DNA of 64,000 nucleotides, from NCBI GenBank assembly GCA_038496445.1, contig JALMLS010000183.1, positions 1 to 64,000 of the forward strand, written 5' to 3'. The notes under the pieces were generated by a model that worked only from the letters and a program-made list of their open reading frames with translations, searched no databases and was not told the origin of the DNA. The stretch comes from Trichosphaerium sp. ATCC 40318. Taxonomy: Eukaryota > Discosea > Flabellinia > Trichosidae. Shown in pieces: positions 41,285 through 52,830 of this stretch. Position numbers and translations under genes: made by a program. Positions within the stretch are counted from its first letter, which is position 1; every line of letters begins with the position of its first letter.

Positions 41285-42711
41285 ATGGAAGAGTTACCAA
41301 TAGAGATTCTCTTGTGTATATTCACATGTATTTACAACTACAGCGCCCTGACAACGTTATTTCTTGTAAGAACAGTTTTTAATTGGTCACGTGGTTATTG
41401 ACCTTTATAATGCGCAGGTTAGTAAGAAAATCAATGGTATCGCAAAGCACAACTGTTTGTGGTATGCTCAGCTAAAAAACCTGAGCGGTTTAACGAACAC
41501 GCTTGTTATAAAGGATGTACGACTTAGGGCTAATTGTAAAAAGTTAACGTTTGTTCTAGGATTCCATCAGTATGATGACAGCTTTCGAGCAATTTAAACA
41601 TCTACATACCTGCGCTAAATACAAGAGGTCACATGCCAAACCTATTCAGTTGTATATCTATGGTCCATTTAGTTTGAGAGAGGTAACACTGTAAAAGTTT
41701 TTGGAATGGAAAAAGTTGTGCAATGTTAGAGTTATTTCTTTGTTTATCTAACACGTCTTTAGATGTTCTACAACTCGTTGAGATCTATAGGAATCCAGTG
41801 TAATTTCCTAAAGGTTCTAGATAATAGTACGTGCCTACCAACTTAACAGTGGATTGCACATAAGGCCTAACACTGCTTTTTTACTAGCCACGTTTGTTCG
41901 TAAAATGGGAGATCCTGTGTCTCCTGAGTTTGAGTTGAAAGTACTGTATCAAAGCATTCTATATGGAATACAACCTCTGACTATTAAAACCAGTGATAAC
42001 GATACTTGTGGTACAAAAATACTATTGCAGATTTGGGCTTTTTTTGCTTTTTTTTGTGAAAAAGAAGTTGCTTACAACGTACAGATAGCCGTGATATTTT
42101 TCCTACATACGTTAATGGTTTATCTATTCTACTCAATAGATACGGCGAATCAGACTTAGTTGAATTATGGGAAAACATGGATCCTGTACACCATATTTAA
42201 ATATTTCTTATTTTTTTCTTAAGCTTTTTTTTTCTTACTAAGAGGTGCTCACTAGCGCTATAAACCGATTGTGAAACACAGTTGCATAAATGCATCTGTA
42301 TGCGCATATATCAAAGGAGTAAATAAAGCGCCAAAAGAAGAACGGAAGCAGAACGTTGTTCAAAAAAACCAGTTCAAAGTTGAACATTCTGCTCTAACTG
42401 ATACAACACCTCTTCTGTACGCGATTCATGTGTAAGATTGTTTGTATTTATTTACATTCTTTTTTAGGTTGGACATTGAGGAACAACCGTTTGACATACA
42501 TTCAAATGAAGAGACAATCCTGGACTATATTGATGCAACTATAACAGAAAACCCTTTTGACAAGTCATCTTCAATGGTACACGAGCTGTGGAGTCTGACC
42601 TTTATTGAAAAGCTCCTAAAAATGGCGTTGGATATGCACATTACATCCTCAGGATCAAATATTGCTACTGAAAGGCTTCAAGCCCAACAACAGCAAAAGT
42701 GCGGCAGTTAG
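41285..42711 (+). CDS. F-box protein with unknown C-terminal region
   Basis: Eight exons (41285-41365, 41418-41516, 41560-41682, 41763-41826, 41888-42010, 42085-42185, 42256-42431, 42468-42711) join to 336 aa. The F-box is MEELPIEILLCIFTCIYNYS then VSKKINGIAKHNCLWYAQL. Later parts include HAKPIQLYIYGPFSL, FPTYVNGLSILLNRYGESDL and DATITENPFDKSSSMVHELW, which I cannot assign to a fold; the helical YGESDLVELW segment resembles ankyrin- or HEAT-like solenoids. A decayed copy lies at 32690-33280. Introns are 43-81 nt. Confidence 0.75.
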
Positions 42712-42787
42712 TTTCAGAAAGTAAAACTGACTTCCCAAATAGCAATCGGTTTACATTATTCTGTCACTACAATAGTGGATTCTGGCT

Positions 42788-43469
42788 ATGTTTATTTGGA
42801 AGCATACTATTGTATCCTGTTCTAATTATATCAATGATACTACAGGCGGTAATAGGTATCTCATGATCACAACAATCGATTTTCTTCAACTAAAGTTTCT
42901 CTTAGCTGTGTTATATATATTGTTGTTTATCGTTGCTATGTTTGTGGATATATTTCCGTGCTTTAGGGTTTTTTTAGTGGATGAGCTAAATAATAAGGTT
43001 AAGTTAATCATGATTCCATGGATAGTGATGCATCACTATCCAACGACTATGTATATCTTTGCTTCTTTTGGATTTAGATATGGTTTTTTCAATGGCTTTA
43101 ATGTAAGCGCTTAAGAAAATCATAAAACTGTTTACACCACGTGCTTACTTTTTACTTTAGCGGTCTTTCAGAGAGATTTGGAGTCATATAAAGTTGTTTA
43201 AACGTTATTATGGGAACCGAGAAATTACTGAGTTTGACACGTGGGCATATGGAATGTCACTTAGGACACGTTGGTTAATTTTATTTGAGGTATTATTAGG
43301 TACCTCTTTTTTACTTTATACACTACTCTAAATTAGTACCTATAGTACCTTTATGCAGTATGGCAGCTGTGATAGCGGTTTGCACATCAAAATAAATAGC
43401 TTGCATTTCATACTACACCTTATACTTCTTGCAGTTAAAAAAACTGGAGGTACTTTCCCTGTGTTGTAG
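42788..43469 (+). CDS. Predicted multi-pass membrane protein, unknown
   Basis: Exons 42788-43102, 43161-43289 and probably 43359-43469 join to about 184 aa. The first exon encodes strongly hydrophobic helices (FLLAVLYILLFIVAMFVDIF, MIPWIVMHHYPTTMYIF). The second is soluble and aromatic (REIWSHIKLFKRYYGNRE, WAYGMSLRTRWLILFE). The third is uncertain. Exon 2 has a decayed copy at about 33015-33130. It could belong to the same transcript as the upstream F-box gene, but a stop at 42709-42711 separates them. Family unknown. Confidence 0.5.
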
Positions 43470-43506
43470 CTAGTGGGCAAATACTTCTGAAATTTATATA
43501 CTGAAA

Positions 43507-44170
43507 TTATAGACACAACACCAACTGACTAACATGTATTGGAAGACAATTACCAGCTACAATTTCAAGCCAAAAAATGTTGTTTTTGGAACTGAGATGT
43601 TTCTTGTCACAACTAAGCATTACGTTTTGATTTTTTTCTTTCCACATGACTGCATCAAGATTATACAAAGTCAACTTGTCCAAACTCTTTACATCCTGTG
43701 GATATAAAGTCACCATCGCGACCCCATTTATGATGGTATAAACGTTGATAAATGTAATCTGAGGTGTATCGTATTATTTCGCACAGATGACGGTTTGATT
43801 GTTGAAACGATGCTAAATCGTCATGTGCTAGATCATAACTGGCCATAATAGACAACAGATATCTTATAGGAAGCGAAAACAAGTCTGTGCTTGATGTATT
43901 AGTGCGTGCAATCTGCATGTGTGACTTGCACAGGGAAACGTTTGTAACAAGACTTGTAACGACTTGAAGGTTCCGGATTTTTTCCAATGCAGTCTTTGCG
44001 CAAGTTCTCGGAACATCAAAAAGCCATCTCACTAACAACTTCATCAAAAGACAAAGACAGATATTGCCGTACAACACAACAGCCTCGTTAACTATTTTAA
44101 ATATTGGTGTAATAGCTTTGAAGTCCCTACAGCTACGCTTAACGTTTGTAAAGCAAACAGACTTTAACAA
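43507..44170 (-). pseudogene. F-box gene copy, probably broken
   Basis: 44170 to about 43661 encodes a leader then an F-box (SLPIRYLLSIMASYDLAHDD, QQSNRHLCEIIRYTSDYIYQ, YHHKWGRDGDF). Coding potential then continues in a different frame (SLDKLTLYNLDAVMWKEKNQ, NIFWLEIVAGNCLPI). I found no good intron joining the two, so a frameshift is likely. An F-box fragment at 38546-38892 is its closest relative. The block 43500-45476 corresponds to 28016-30055, so this copy may have been inserted or lost in the other block. Confidence 0.5.
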
Positions 44171-44189
44171 GCCCTATCAGTCTAAATAA

Positions 44190-44481
44190 CACGTGAACCA
44201 AACGGTCTTGGAGCACGTGACAACAGTACGTATATTTAAAGACGAAATCTTGATAAGCAATGTGTTTACAGGAAAAACGAACACCAGGACTCTCCAAGTC
44301 GCTGATAGGGCCTTTTTTTAGCTTAGTTCTATCTTGTCCTACCTTACATAGACCCTCCCAGTTGTATTAAAAGCTTAAAAATACAGCTTTATTAAAAGGA
44401 AATCACGTTTCTAGAAAGACCTTGTTATACTCTTTTCTTATTAGCACGTGTTGACATTATTTTATTTAGATAAGTCACGTG
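44190..44481 (+). promoter_or_regulatory. Promoter region with four CACGTG sites
   Basis: CACGTG occurs at 44190, 44214, 44445 and 44476, the last only five bases before the ATG at 44487. The region is a diverged duplicate of 28330-28633. CACGTG is the G-box/E-box bound by bHLH factors in other eukaryotes; binding here is inference. Confidence 0.5.
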
Positions 44482-44486
44482 TCCAA

Positions 44487-45476
44487 ATGTCATTGAAGCC
44501 AGGACCATACTGCCTTGTTGATAACACGTCCAGGACTCTACTAGATTTGCCTCGTGACATACAACGTTATTTATGTACATTCAATGAGGAAACGTTCAAG
44601 AAGTTTCATATCCTATCGAAAACAGCTGCAATCAACACGCACTATAATAACAACCTTGACAGAAATGGTATCTGGATGACATGGTATCCCTGTGGTGGTT
44701 TACACTCTCGATACAGTTTAGTCAATGGTGAGGAGACTGGCGAGTGTAAAGAATGGCATGAAAGTGGACAACTCAAAATACATTATTGGGTGGTTAATAA
44801 TGGATATACCGGCGAATTTAAACAGTGGTTCCAAAGCGGACAACTTAAGTTATGCTATTTATATGTTGATGGCATTCAAAGTGGTGAGGCAAAAGAGTGG
44901 TATGAAAACGGACAACTTAGTTGGCAATGTACTTATGCCAACAATAGACAAAATGGTGAATGCAAACGTTGGTTCGATGGTGGACAACTTGATAGTAAAT
45001 GTGTTTATGTTAATGATAAGGTAGAAGGAGAGTACAAAAGATGGTACAAGAATGGTCAAATCAAGTTGCATTATTGCTGTGTTGATGACAAAAAGAATGG
45101 GCAATTCAGAAGTTGGCATTCTAATGGACAGCTTCATGTGCAGTCTAACTATGTTGATGGTAAGATTCATGGGAATATGCAAGTGTGGTGCGAGGATGGA
45201 AAGATTTACAAGGATTGTAACTTTATTAATGGCGAGCAAAATGGGCTGTTTAGACGATGGTTTTATAATGGACAACTTGAACTACAATATGTTTTTGTTG
45301 ATGGTAAAAAGGACGGAGAGTGTAAAAAGTGGCACAGAAATGGGCAATTGTGTGAGCATTGTTTTTACGTCCATGGCGTGCGACAAGGAGAATACAAGTG
45401 GTGGAATGAAAATGGTGCATTGGTACACGCTTTTGATTATGTTGATGGCAAAGTCAAAACAATAAGCGTGTTTTGA
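44487..45476 (+). CDS. F-box-like protein with ~11 MORN-type repeats
   Basis: Intronless, 329 aa. The first ~75 residues are almost identical to those of 28634-30055 (MSLKPGPYCLVDNTSRTLLD onwards), with mostly synonymous nucleotide differences. The repeat region then differs in number and content (TGECKEWHESGQLKIHYWVV, NGECKRWFDGGQLDSKCVYV). It has about six fewer repeats than the paralogue. Role as for the paralogue: possible SCF adaptor with variable beta-hairpin binding surface. Confidence 0.85.
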   Translation: MSLKPGPYCLVDNTSRTLLDLPRDIQRYLCTFNEETFKKFHILSKTAAINTHYNNNLDRNGIWMTWYPCGGLHSRYSLVNGEETGECKEWHESGQLKIHYWVVNNGYTGEFKQWFQSGQLKLCYLYVDGIQSGEAKEWYENGQLSWQCTYANNRQNGECKRWFDGGQLDSKCVYVNDKVEGEYKRWYKNGQIKLHYCCVDDKKNGQFRSWHSNGQLHVQSNYVDGKIHGNMQVWCEDGKIYKDCNFINGEQNGLFRRWFYNGQLELQYVFVDGKKDGECKKWHRNGQLCEHCFYVHGVRQGEYKWWNENGALVHAFDYVDGKVKTISVF

Positions 45477-46127
45477 ACAAATAGAAAATCAAGAAGTTTT
45501 AACAAGATCCAAGTAAAAAAATGTTTACCAAGGATTTTGACTGCCAACTAACACTGTGACAATAAATTCATGTATTCTAAATAATAGTGTCAACACACTG
45601 ACTTATAGTTTTTTTTTGAATAATTGTTATTAAGCGTATTAGGAGTACAACTCGAGTGAAGATTACAAATGCCACCCTATATGCCATCAATCTAATGATA
45701 TTGATATTCAATCACACGTCATGGTAAGAAATTAGATTGGAACAGTTCTCTGGTTAACAAGCTTGTGTAGTTCATCCTGTAAATTATTTTGTCATCCTAG
45801 CATTAACATAATTACTATTATTGTTCACTGTAGAAAGGGTCTCAACATCACAGAGCGTAAAATTGTAACTGACAGTTTTAACAATAATTTCTAATAAAAG
45901 TTTATTTGGGGAAACAAACGTCTTTTACAAAGACGATGCATCTCTCGCATCATGCAAGGTCTACGACCAAACATAAAAGTGTGAGAGTAACCACAATCTA
46001 ATTTGTACACGATCTACTAGAGAGCTGGCTCTTAAGGGCTAACAAAAAGAGTAAGAATACCTTCACAACAGCAAATAAAAAAACTGAAATGGCGCAAAAC
46101 GCCATTTCACTCTCGCTTTCAAAAATC
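45477..46127. other. Intergenic region
   Basis: This lies between convergent genes. No gene is seen. Confidence 0.5.
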
Positions 46128-47327
46128 TTACCTTCCGTCCTTTTTTTTAATGTTATCAATAAGCTCAGTGAGTGGTGCCTTTTCTCTTTCTGAAACGAGT
46201 TGATGCTCTTCAATAAAGTAGAGAAAGTGCTTGAATGAAGTGTTCAAGTGTGCGTCGACCTGTAGGGTCTGTATTTCTTTAAAGTGAGCACAGTACAAGT
46301 GTGCATAGACACGGAACAATCTCTTGAACATATTTTTAATAATGTTGACGAATTGACGTGGAAATTCAACACCTAACAAACAAGTCAGCCGCAAAAACGA
46401 AAAACAAAAAAAAGCATTTGAAAAAAAACGTAAAAACTTAAAACGATAAAATCGCTTCTAGGAGCTACATAACATATGACAATACAAAGACAATACGTAT
46501 GAACGCATTAGAATGCATTTTAACCGAATCGATTTTTTTCAAAAACGCACTTTTACGCGTGGAAAAAAAACGAGAAAGCGAGAGCGCCATGTTGTACAAC
46601 ATGCACTCACGACGTTAAATCATCGATAACATCTTTCGGTTTCAACAAAAAAAAAAAGCAGCGAACAACTCTTCGTACCTTCTTTGGAAGGGAATATTTT
46701 CTCGTTATCTAGGAGCTTTTGTATCCAAGTCATCAAATAATCAACGTATTCTGGAGCACAGCATTGAATTGGTTTTTTAATATCTACGCCATCAGCCCAA
46801 TGATACTCGTATCTGTTTGATAAACGTTTAGAATGTATTTTAAAGCGCACGTAGACAATAATTCGAAAAAGGAAGAAGAAAAACGTACTTCGGGCCGGCA
46901 TTCATTACTGGACAGTTCTGCTTGGTGCAAAAAGAGGTTACGGAATCGTATAACATATTGGCTTGATTAAAAAAGTCAATCACTAGGTTTAAAGGCCGGT
47001 TAGTTGATTATTGTAGAGTAACCTTTTGACGAAATAAAAGGAACAAACGCCATAAAAGTAAAAGTCTGGTTTAGCTTTTTAGGCCTTCTTACCGTTGTAC
47101 GCCAACCATTCATTTAAATCCTCGTCAGGAGGGCATTTTACTGCCTCTCTAAGGTTACCACTACCAAGTGAGGCTTCAGCGTGTTTTGCGAGTTCGTAGG
47201 TTTTACTATCCTCTTTTACTTCCTTTCTCTTCTTAAACGTTCTAGTTTTCTTACGGCTAAAAGAGTATTAGACCGAGGTCCGTGAGATCGAAGTTACAAG
47301 CACATACAACTGCAGCATATAGGACAT
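46128..47327 (-). CDS. MOB1-family kinase activator
   Basis: Five exons (47308-47327, 47093-47256, 46889-46982, 46679-46812, 46128-46372) join to 218 aa, the usual MOB1 length. Conserved blocks: RKKTRTFKKR, YELAKHAEASLGSGNLREAV, EDLNEWLAYN, DFFNQANMLYDSVTSFC, YEYHWADGVDIKKPIQC, APEYVDYLMTWIQKLLDNE, IFPSKEG, FPRQFVNIIKNMFKRLFRVY and AHLNTSFKHFLYF. The zinc ligands (Cys pair in SFCTKQNC and His pair in HLYCAHFKEI) are visible. MOB1 binds and activates NDR/LATS kinases in mitotic exit and polarity pathways. The first exon, MSYMLQF, was chosen because it splices in phase with a GTATGT donor and a 51-nt intron. Confidence 0.93.
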
Positions 47328-48407
47328 TGGTGGCTAGAATGGATTGTAGGTACAGTACCCTAATGAGAGGTGCTGTTTGTACACTTGTAAAGCTTGAGAG
47401 GTTATTTTTGCGAGTAGCAGTTTGGTCAAGATATTACCGAATAGAACTAATATTGGTCCCTAATCGGTGTCAACTCGCTTTATTTAATGTTACAAAAAGC
47501 ATTATCAGTTTTAGATAGAAATAGCTTTTTTTGTACTTGATTATTCTTTTCGTGTCACTGATTGCGCTGTACCAATACGTCATCGCACCGTGTGCTATTT
47601 TATTGCAAGCTTTCTTACTCCGGAGGTTGTGTAGTACTTTACCATTCAGGCCAACCGATAGACAAAGCGTAGGCTGGTACATAGTTATATATACGTACGA
47701 GACCGTTTTATACTCAAGGCATGTAATTGGCTCCTTCCTTTTTGTTGTTTTAGAGCATAACCGTTAAACGCTGTACCTCTTGCATTTCTACGGCATTCTT
47801 GAGCTGCTAGCAAGTGCAAAGTTGATTGTTTTTGTTTGAACGCCAACTCAAGATGACACGCAAACCTTTCTGCGTGCAGAGCCGCGAGAAGCGCTCTTAC
47901 TTGTTTGCTTAATGTTTTTATTCGACGTTGCGCCTCAAGGCCATACGACTCGCTTTTAGGATGTTAGATGCCACTGACGAATAACGGCGTTGTTTTCCAA
48001 CGAACTGCTTGAATTGTTTTTTGTCGTTTGAGTTTTAAACGCCTCTATACGTGTCGGCACCCTTGTAACGAGGCACACCCACTTGGTACTATGTCTGTGC
48101 AACATTATTTAATGTGAAACGAGGTACAAGTGAGATTTGAGGTAATGTGAACTGTTTTTTTGTGTTTCAGTTTTTTTATTTTAGAAATGTACAAGAGGGT
48201 TTGATTAATTGGGGTTTTACAGGTAGGCGATGGTTTGATAGTTCATCACGTGGTGTTCCCAATTTTTTTTTTGGTTTGTTATGATACAATAAGGGGCATA
48301 AATAGATGCAATGGGTAGTGCACACAACGCCAAGAACGGCGAATTGAACCCAGAAAGAGTTGTTGTTTTTTTTTCTTTCAGGTTTTGTTTTTTTGGTTTT
48401 GTGTTGT
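47328..48407. other. Intergenic region
   Basis: This lies between the MOB1 5' end and the 3' end of the Myb gene. Short open frames only; no gene is supported. Confidence 0.5.
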
Positions 48408-51030
48408 TTACCGTGTTTCTCTCTTCAAAGGAGCGAAGAAACCTTCATTCTGGCATATAACGGATAGTGGAGATGTACCGCAAGACCATACACGAGGAGA
48501 CACCGATGGTGGGCGACCAAGAATACCTAAACTCGAATGATTAAAAACCGATTTATTGGTATTTTAAGAAAAACAAAAGAAGGTTTACCTTGTAGTCCAC
48601 TGCTCATTTGAAAATTCGTTATTTTTGTGATATCAGAGTCAGCAGGGTCAGGATCGCAAGAGGATAAATCTATGAGGAGAATAAGTTAAAAAAATTTTAA
48701 ATCACGTGATAAAATAATTAAAAAAAAGAAGGAACATAAAAAGAAACCGTACCATGATCGTTATCGCGTGATGGAGGGCTGTGTTTTAACTGCATTGTGT
48801 CTGACAAGTTTCTGAGTGCTGATGAGTTTATTGGTGTGCGTGGTTTGTTGTAATGAGAATCTTCAGCTCCAACAATACCAAGTGCCGGTGGAGGTGATGT
48901 AGGTGTTCCAAAACCTGAAGGAGGTGGTACGATAGTCCCATTTTCAATATTACTGAGTGCTTGTAACTGTTCTTGTGTGAGTGTTGGGTGGTATTTTGCT
49001 GTAGCAATATCAGGCTTCTTTTCGTCTCTTGGTGGTTGAGAAGAGTTTGTAGGAACAGGCCTATAGTGTCCTGGTTCTAGTGGAAGTCAATGACTGAGGT
49101 ATTTACTTAGCTATCGTTTTTTGAAGTATCAAAAACGTACCGGCGTGCGCCGTTGGGTATGGGAAAGAGCTTGGTGATTCTGATCCTGTACGACGTCTTT
49201 TAAGAGGGCGAGGCTAAATAGTTACGTCAGGAAATGATCTTTTTTTAAAAAGAATTCCAGGATGATTGGCGTACGTTTGAAACTGGTGACTGGTCTCCAT
49301 AACCTGTTAGAGAAGCGAGCATTGAACCACTACAATGAATTCATAAGCATTTTATGACGTGATACAAAAAAGGGAATAGCCCAGAAAACAACAAAAAAAA
49401 AAGAAGAAGAATTGATGAGATAAAAATTTTAACGTACATTTCTTCTCTTGTGCGACCTTGGAACATACCGGCTTGTTGGATGCTTCCGATAACCTGAAAG
49501 ATATTATTAGACTTTTTATAAAAGGGTATAGTTTGTGAGCTTACGTCTGGTTTATCTTGAAACATTTGGTAAGCGTTTAATAATAGCCTTACTTCTTCGG
49601 CAGAAAATCTTTGGTCCCAATCTATTTTAAACGGTTAGTACGGCACGTGATTTATCAAAAAAAAGGAAAAACATTTGTTGTACATGCTTCTAAAAATAAA
49701 CATTGTTCGGAAGACGTACTTGGTGTTGTGTAAGGGATGAATGCAGGCCTGACGCCGTATTCTTGAGGTAGTCTGCTTTTTTGAGCAGCAATATTGTGAT
49801 AGTTCATTTTTGACGATTGCTGGAATTGATAGCCGTATGGAGACGCTGGGTAGGACATTCCTGAATATATTTAGAGGCTGTATAGATACCAAACAATAAA
49901 AAAGCAATTGCTCTTGAACTCCGGTGGTTCACAGAAAAAAAAGTTTGGGAAAAATTTTATCTACGGGGGAAAAAGTTTTGTTGTAGAACCGATCTTTTCG
50001 GGCCGTTTTGTTTACTTTGTTATGGTTGTTGTAAAGAAAGTACCTGGGTGAGGCCAGAAACCTTGAGAGGAGAAATATTTGATTGCATTGTGTCTTTGTT
50101 CTTCAAGTTTTTTAGCACGTGATTCTTCTTCTTGTTGTTTTTTCTTTTCTTCTTCTCTTTTCTAAAAACGTATAAATTCCAACATACAAATAAATCGTCA
50201 TGGGACGAAAAGTAAACCCGCCCTCCCCGAAAAACAACAAAAAACCCACAAAACGTTTGAAACATTCGAAAAAACTCCCAAAAAAAAAAAAAATTTGTTT
50301 CAAACATTCAAGTTTTTCCGAGCGAAGTCTCCGGAGAAAGCGATATTTGTACGCTTAACACATTTCGTATTAAACCTCCAAGGGAGATTGTATATGAGAT
50401 TACATCTATATCTAAATACGTACTTGTTTTAGAAACCACTTTTGAGCATGTGTTCTAACTTGTGTTGGATTTCTTGTGCGCACGTGCATAGCAATACTTT
50501 TTACATCTTTTCTACCATACCTGTTTTTAAACCGTTAACAACCACTGACACTCAAAATTATATAATTTACTTGTCAAGAGCCTCTAGAAACCTCTCGTGC
50601 TCATCTTTACGCCAATAACGTGGTTGAGAAGACTATTAAAACGTCATTTAGCGTCAACACGTGGAAGGGCGGTAGCTTTTTTTTTTTGAAGTTTTTTTTT
50701 CGTTGTTTGTTACCTTTTTCTTGCCGTTCTTCTCTTCTTGTTGCTTTATTTTCTTTTCTAGGTCCTCCGTCTATAACACCAAGGAGTTAACAATAATAAA
50801 GAAATAAAAAAAAGCGACTATCGCTTGTATACTAAGAGCCCACGTGGGGTAAGGTATCGTACCTTTTTACGTTCAGTAAAAAGTTTATCTTCAAGTTCCT
50901 TGATTCTACTGAGCAAGAAATCAACTTTCTTTGCTAAATCTTCCTTTTGTTCAGTCTTTGGATTGTTACCACACTCATTAGTATCATTTGTTGCTACAGA
51001 TTGACTCCTTCTTGATTTCGTAGGTAACAT
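48408..51030 (-). CDS. SHAQKYF-class Myb transcription factor
   Basis: Thirteen exons: 50863-51030, 50714-50770, 50571-50632, 50424-50520, 50044-50161, 49720-49860, 49545-49621, 49438-49493, 49275-49329, 49141-49213, 48753-49076, 48589-48669 and 48408-48526; 475 aa. A coiled-coil N-terminus (VDFLLSRIKELEDKLFTERK) precedes one Myb repeat of the SHAQKYF class: PRYWRKDEHERFLEALDKYG, RKDVKSIAMHVRTRNPTQVR, THAQKWFLKQ (the signature here reads THAQKWF). A Glu/Lys-rich helix follows, then proline/serine-rich low-complexity sequence with a basic nuclear signal (RPLKRRRTGS). Such factors bind DNA through the single repeat and are common in plants, amoebae and stramenopiles. Twelve introns, two of them long and T-rich. 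Confidence 0.9.
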
Positions 51031-52830
51031 TTTCTTTACTTGTAATTATTGGTTTTATGAGGAGATGTAATCTCGTTCTCTTGGTACAAATTATGGTAAA
51101 CAATACTTTTTCTGACTTTTTTTTTTTTTTTTTTTTTTTTGACGAATATGTCACTTATCTTTGAGGAAGTTTTCCTTTTTTTCGTAACCCATACAACGGA
51201 GATTTAGTATGGAACTCCCGAAAGTATGTTGTCTTTCTAATTGTGACGTACAAGGAAATTGTCAAACAAGACAAGTGCTTGGCAAATTGTTTTTTTTTTT
51301 TACGAATTTGCAGTTTTGTCACATTCTGGCAAGGACGAGATTAGGAAACGCAAAAGAAATTTGGGAACATATACTACTGTTATCGTTTTTGAAGGATCAG
51401 AAGTTATTACGATAGTGTGAGGACAAAGGGGAAAGAAAGCTCAAAATTTGTCATTTTTTGTTCTTTTTTTAGATGATCCACGTGATGGCTGCTTTTGTCT
51501 TTTTTTTTTAATTATCTGTTATCTCATTAACGAACTTTTTCCTTTTGTTTTATGTATAGGGTTTAAAATAAATCAATAACTTGCGTAGTTTCGTAGACAA
51601 AACAAAAAAACTACACGGAGAAAAAAAAGGAACACACTTACGAAAATTTTTTAACCTCAGTTCTGATACCGTGCAGATTTTAAGAGCTTCCTAAAAACGT
51701 TTCTAATTAGTATTATGACAGTTAAATAACTACCGATACTTTTAGCTGATATACTTTTAAAACCCGATTTATTGTGACACAAACTACCGGCAAGCTTTGA
51801 AAAAAAAAAAAATGGAGTTCAGTTTTTTTTTACAATTTGTCAATACATAGTTGTCACAGGAAGTACAGGGTCATTGACATACAACCCCAATTGTTATTAC
51901 GAATAAAAAAACTTTCGCTAACAGTGCTAGCGTATCACAAGCGCTTCGGAACCACGTGTGAGCCCTTAGGAGACTAGTGTAATAACCAATGAATCAAACA
52001 GGGATACAAATATTAATGTATCTATCAAATCGTTTGATGGGCTTATAAAGCATGGCGTGTACCTCTTAGTTAATTTCGTAGCGTTTATAGGGTATATTTA
52101 GAATCACGAGAAAGTGTACACAAACCCAATGTCCCTTGTCACATAATTTAAGGGTGACAAATTGTTCTAGTTTTTACACAACTTTTGACAAATGTTCGAG
52201 GTTACATAACGGTTAACCCTATGGTCACGTTTTTGGTTTTATTCTTGCGTGTCCATGTTACATAACGGACATGTGAGTTCTAGCGCTATAAGCTACTACA
52301 GAGAAGATAAACCTGGTGTTGTATTACAGTAAGCTATAATTTTTGTCACTTTATTCCGGTGAGCAGGGTTTGCAGTCAGTGAAGTCCGTCTGCAGTTCTT
52401 ATAAAACGTAGAACTACGTCAAATCTCGCGAAATATTTCGTTCTAGATAGTGCGATATAAATGCCAACAACCGTATATATCCTTCACGTGCGTTCATAGA
52501 CGTTTCTCAACTGAGGAACAAGGCAAGAAAACAAAATCAAAAAAAAAACGTGGAGAAAAATGTTGTGTTGTTTTTTTTTTTTAATCACAAAGGGAACTTC
52601 TCTGGTAGGCACGATTCGTGTCAAATATGAACTGTTCTTATTTTAACGATAAATTTAGTACGTGGTGGTTTTTTAATCTTGTCACAGTTTGATAGTTTTT
52701 CTGGAGACGCTTATATACGCTCAGATATTGCTTTCTTTTCCCTATGGAGCTTTTTTTTCTGAAAAAAAAAAAAAAGAAAAAAAAAAAAAAGAAAAAAAAC
52801 TGCCTTGAGATGGCTATTTGTGCCACTTTA
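51031..52830. other. 1.8-kb non-coding region
   Basis: T-rich tracts (51117-51140, 52570, 52780) and short inverted repeats are present (TTGTCAC/GTGACAA near 52137-52165; AGTTCT/AGAACT near 52394-52415). GTTACATAACGG is repeated directly at about 52202 and 52256. The plus-strand frame 51209-51415 is not convincing. No gene is seen. Confidence 0.45.

Noticed and set aside
51209-51415. Plus-strand frame with Cys-rich start
   Set aside because: Interrupted by a T-run translated as Phe, no partner exons and no recognised fold.
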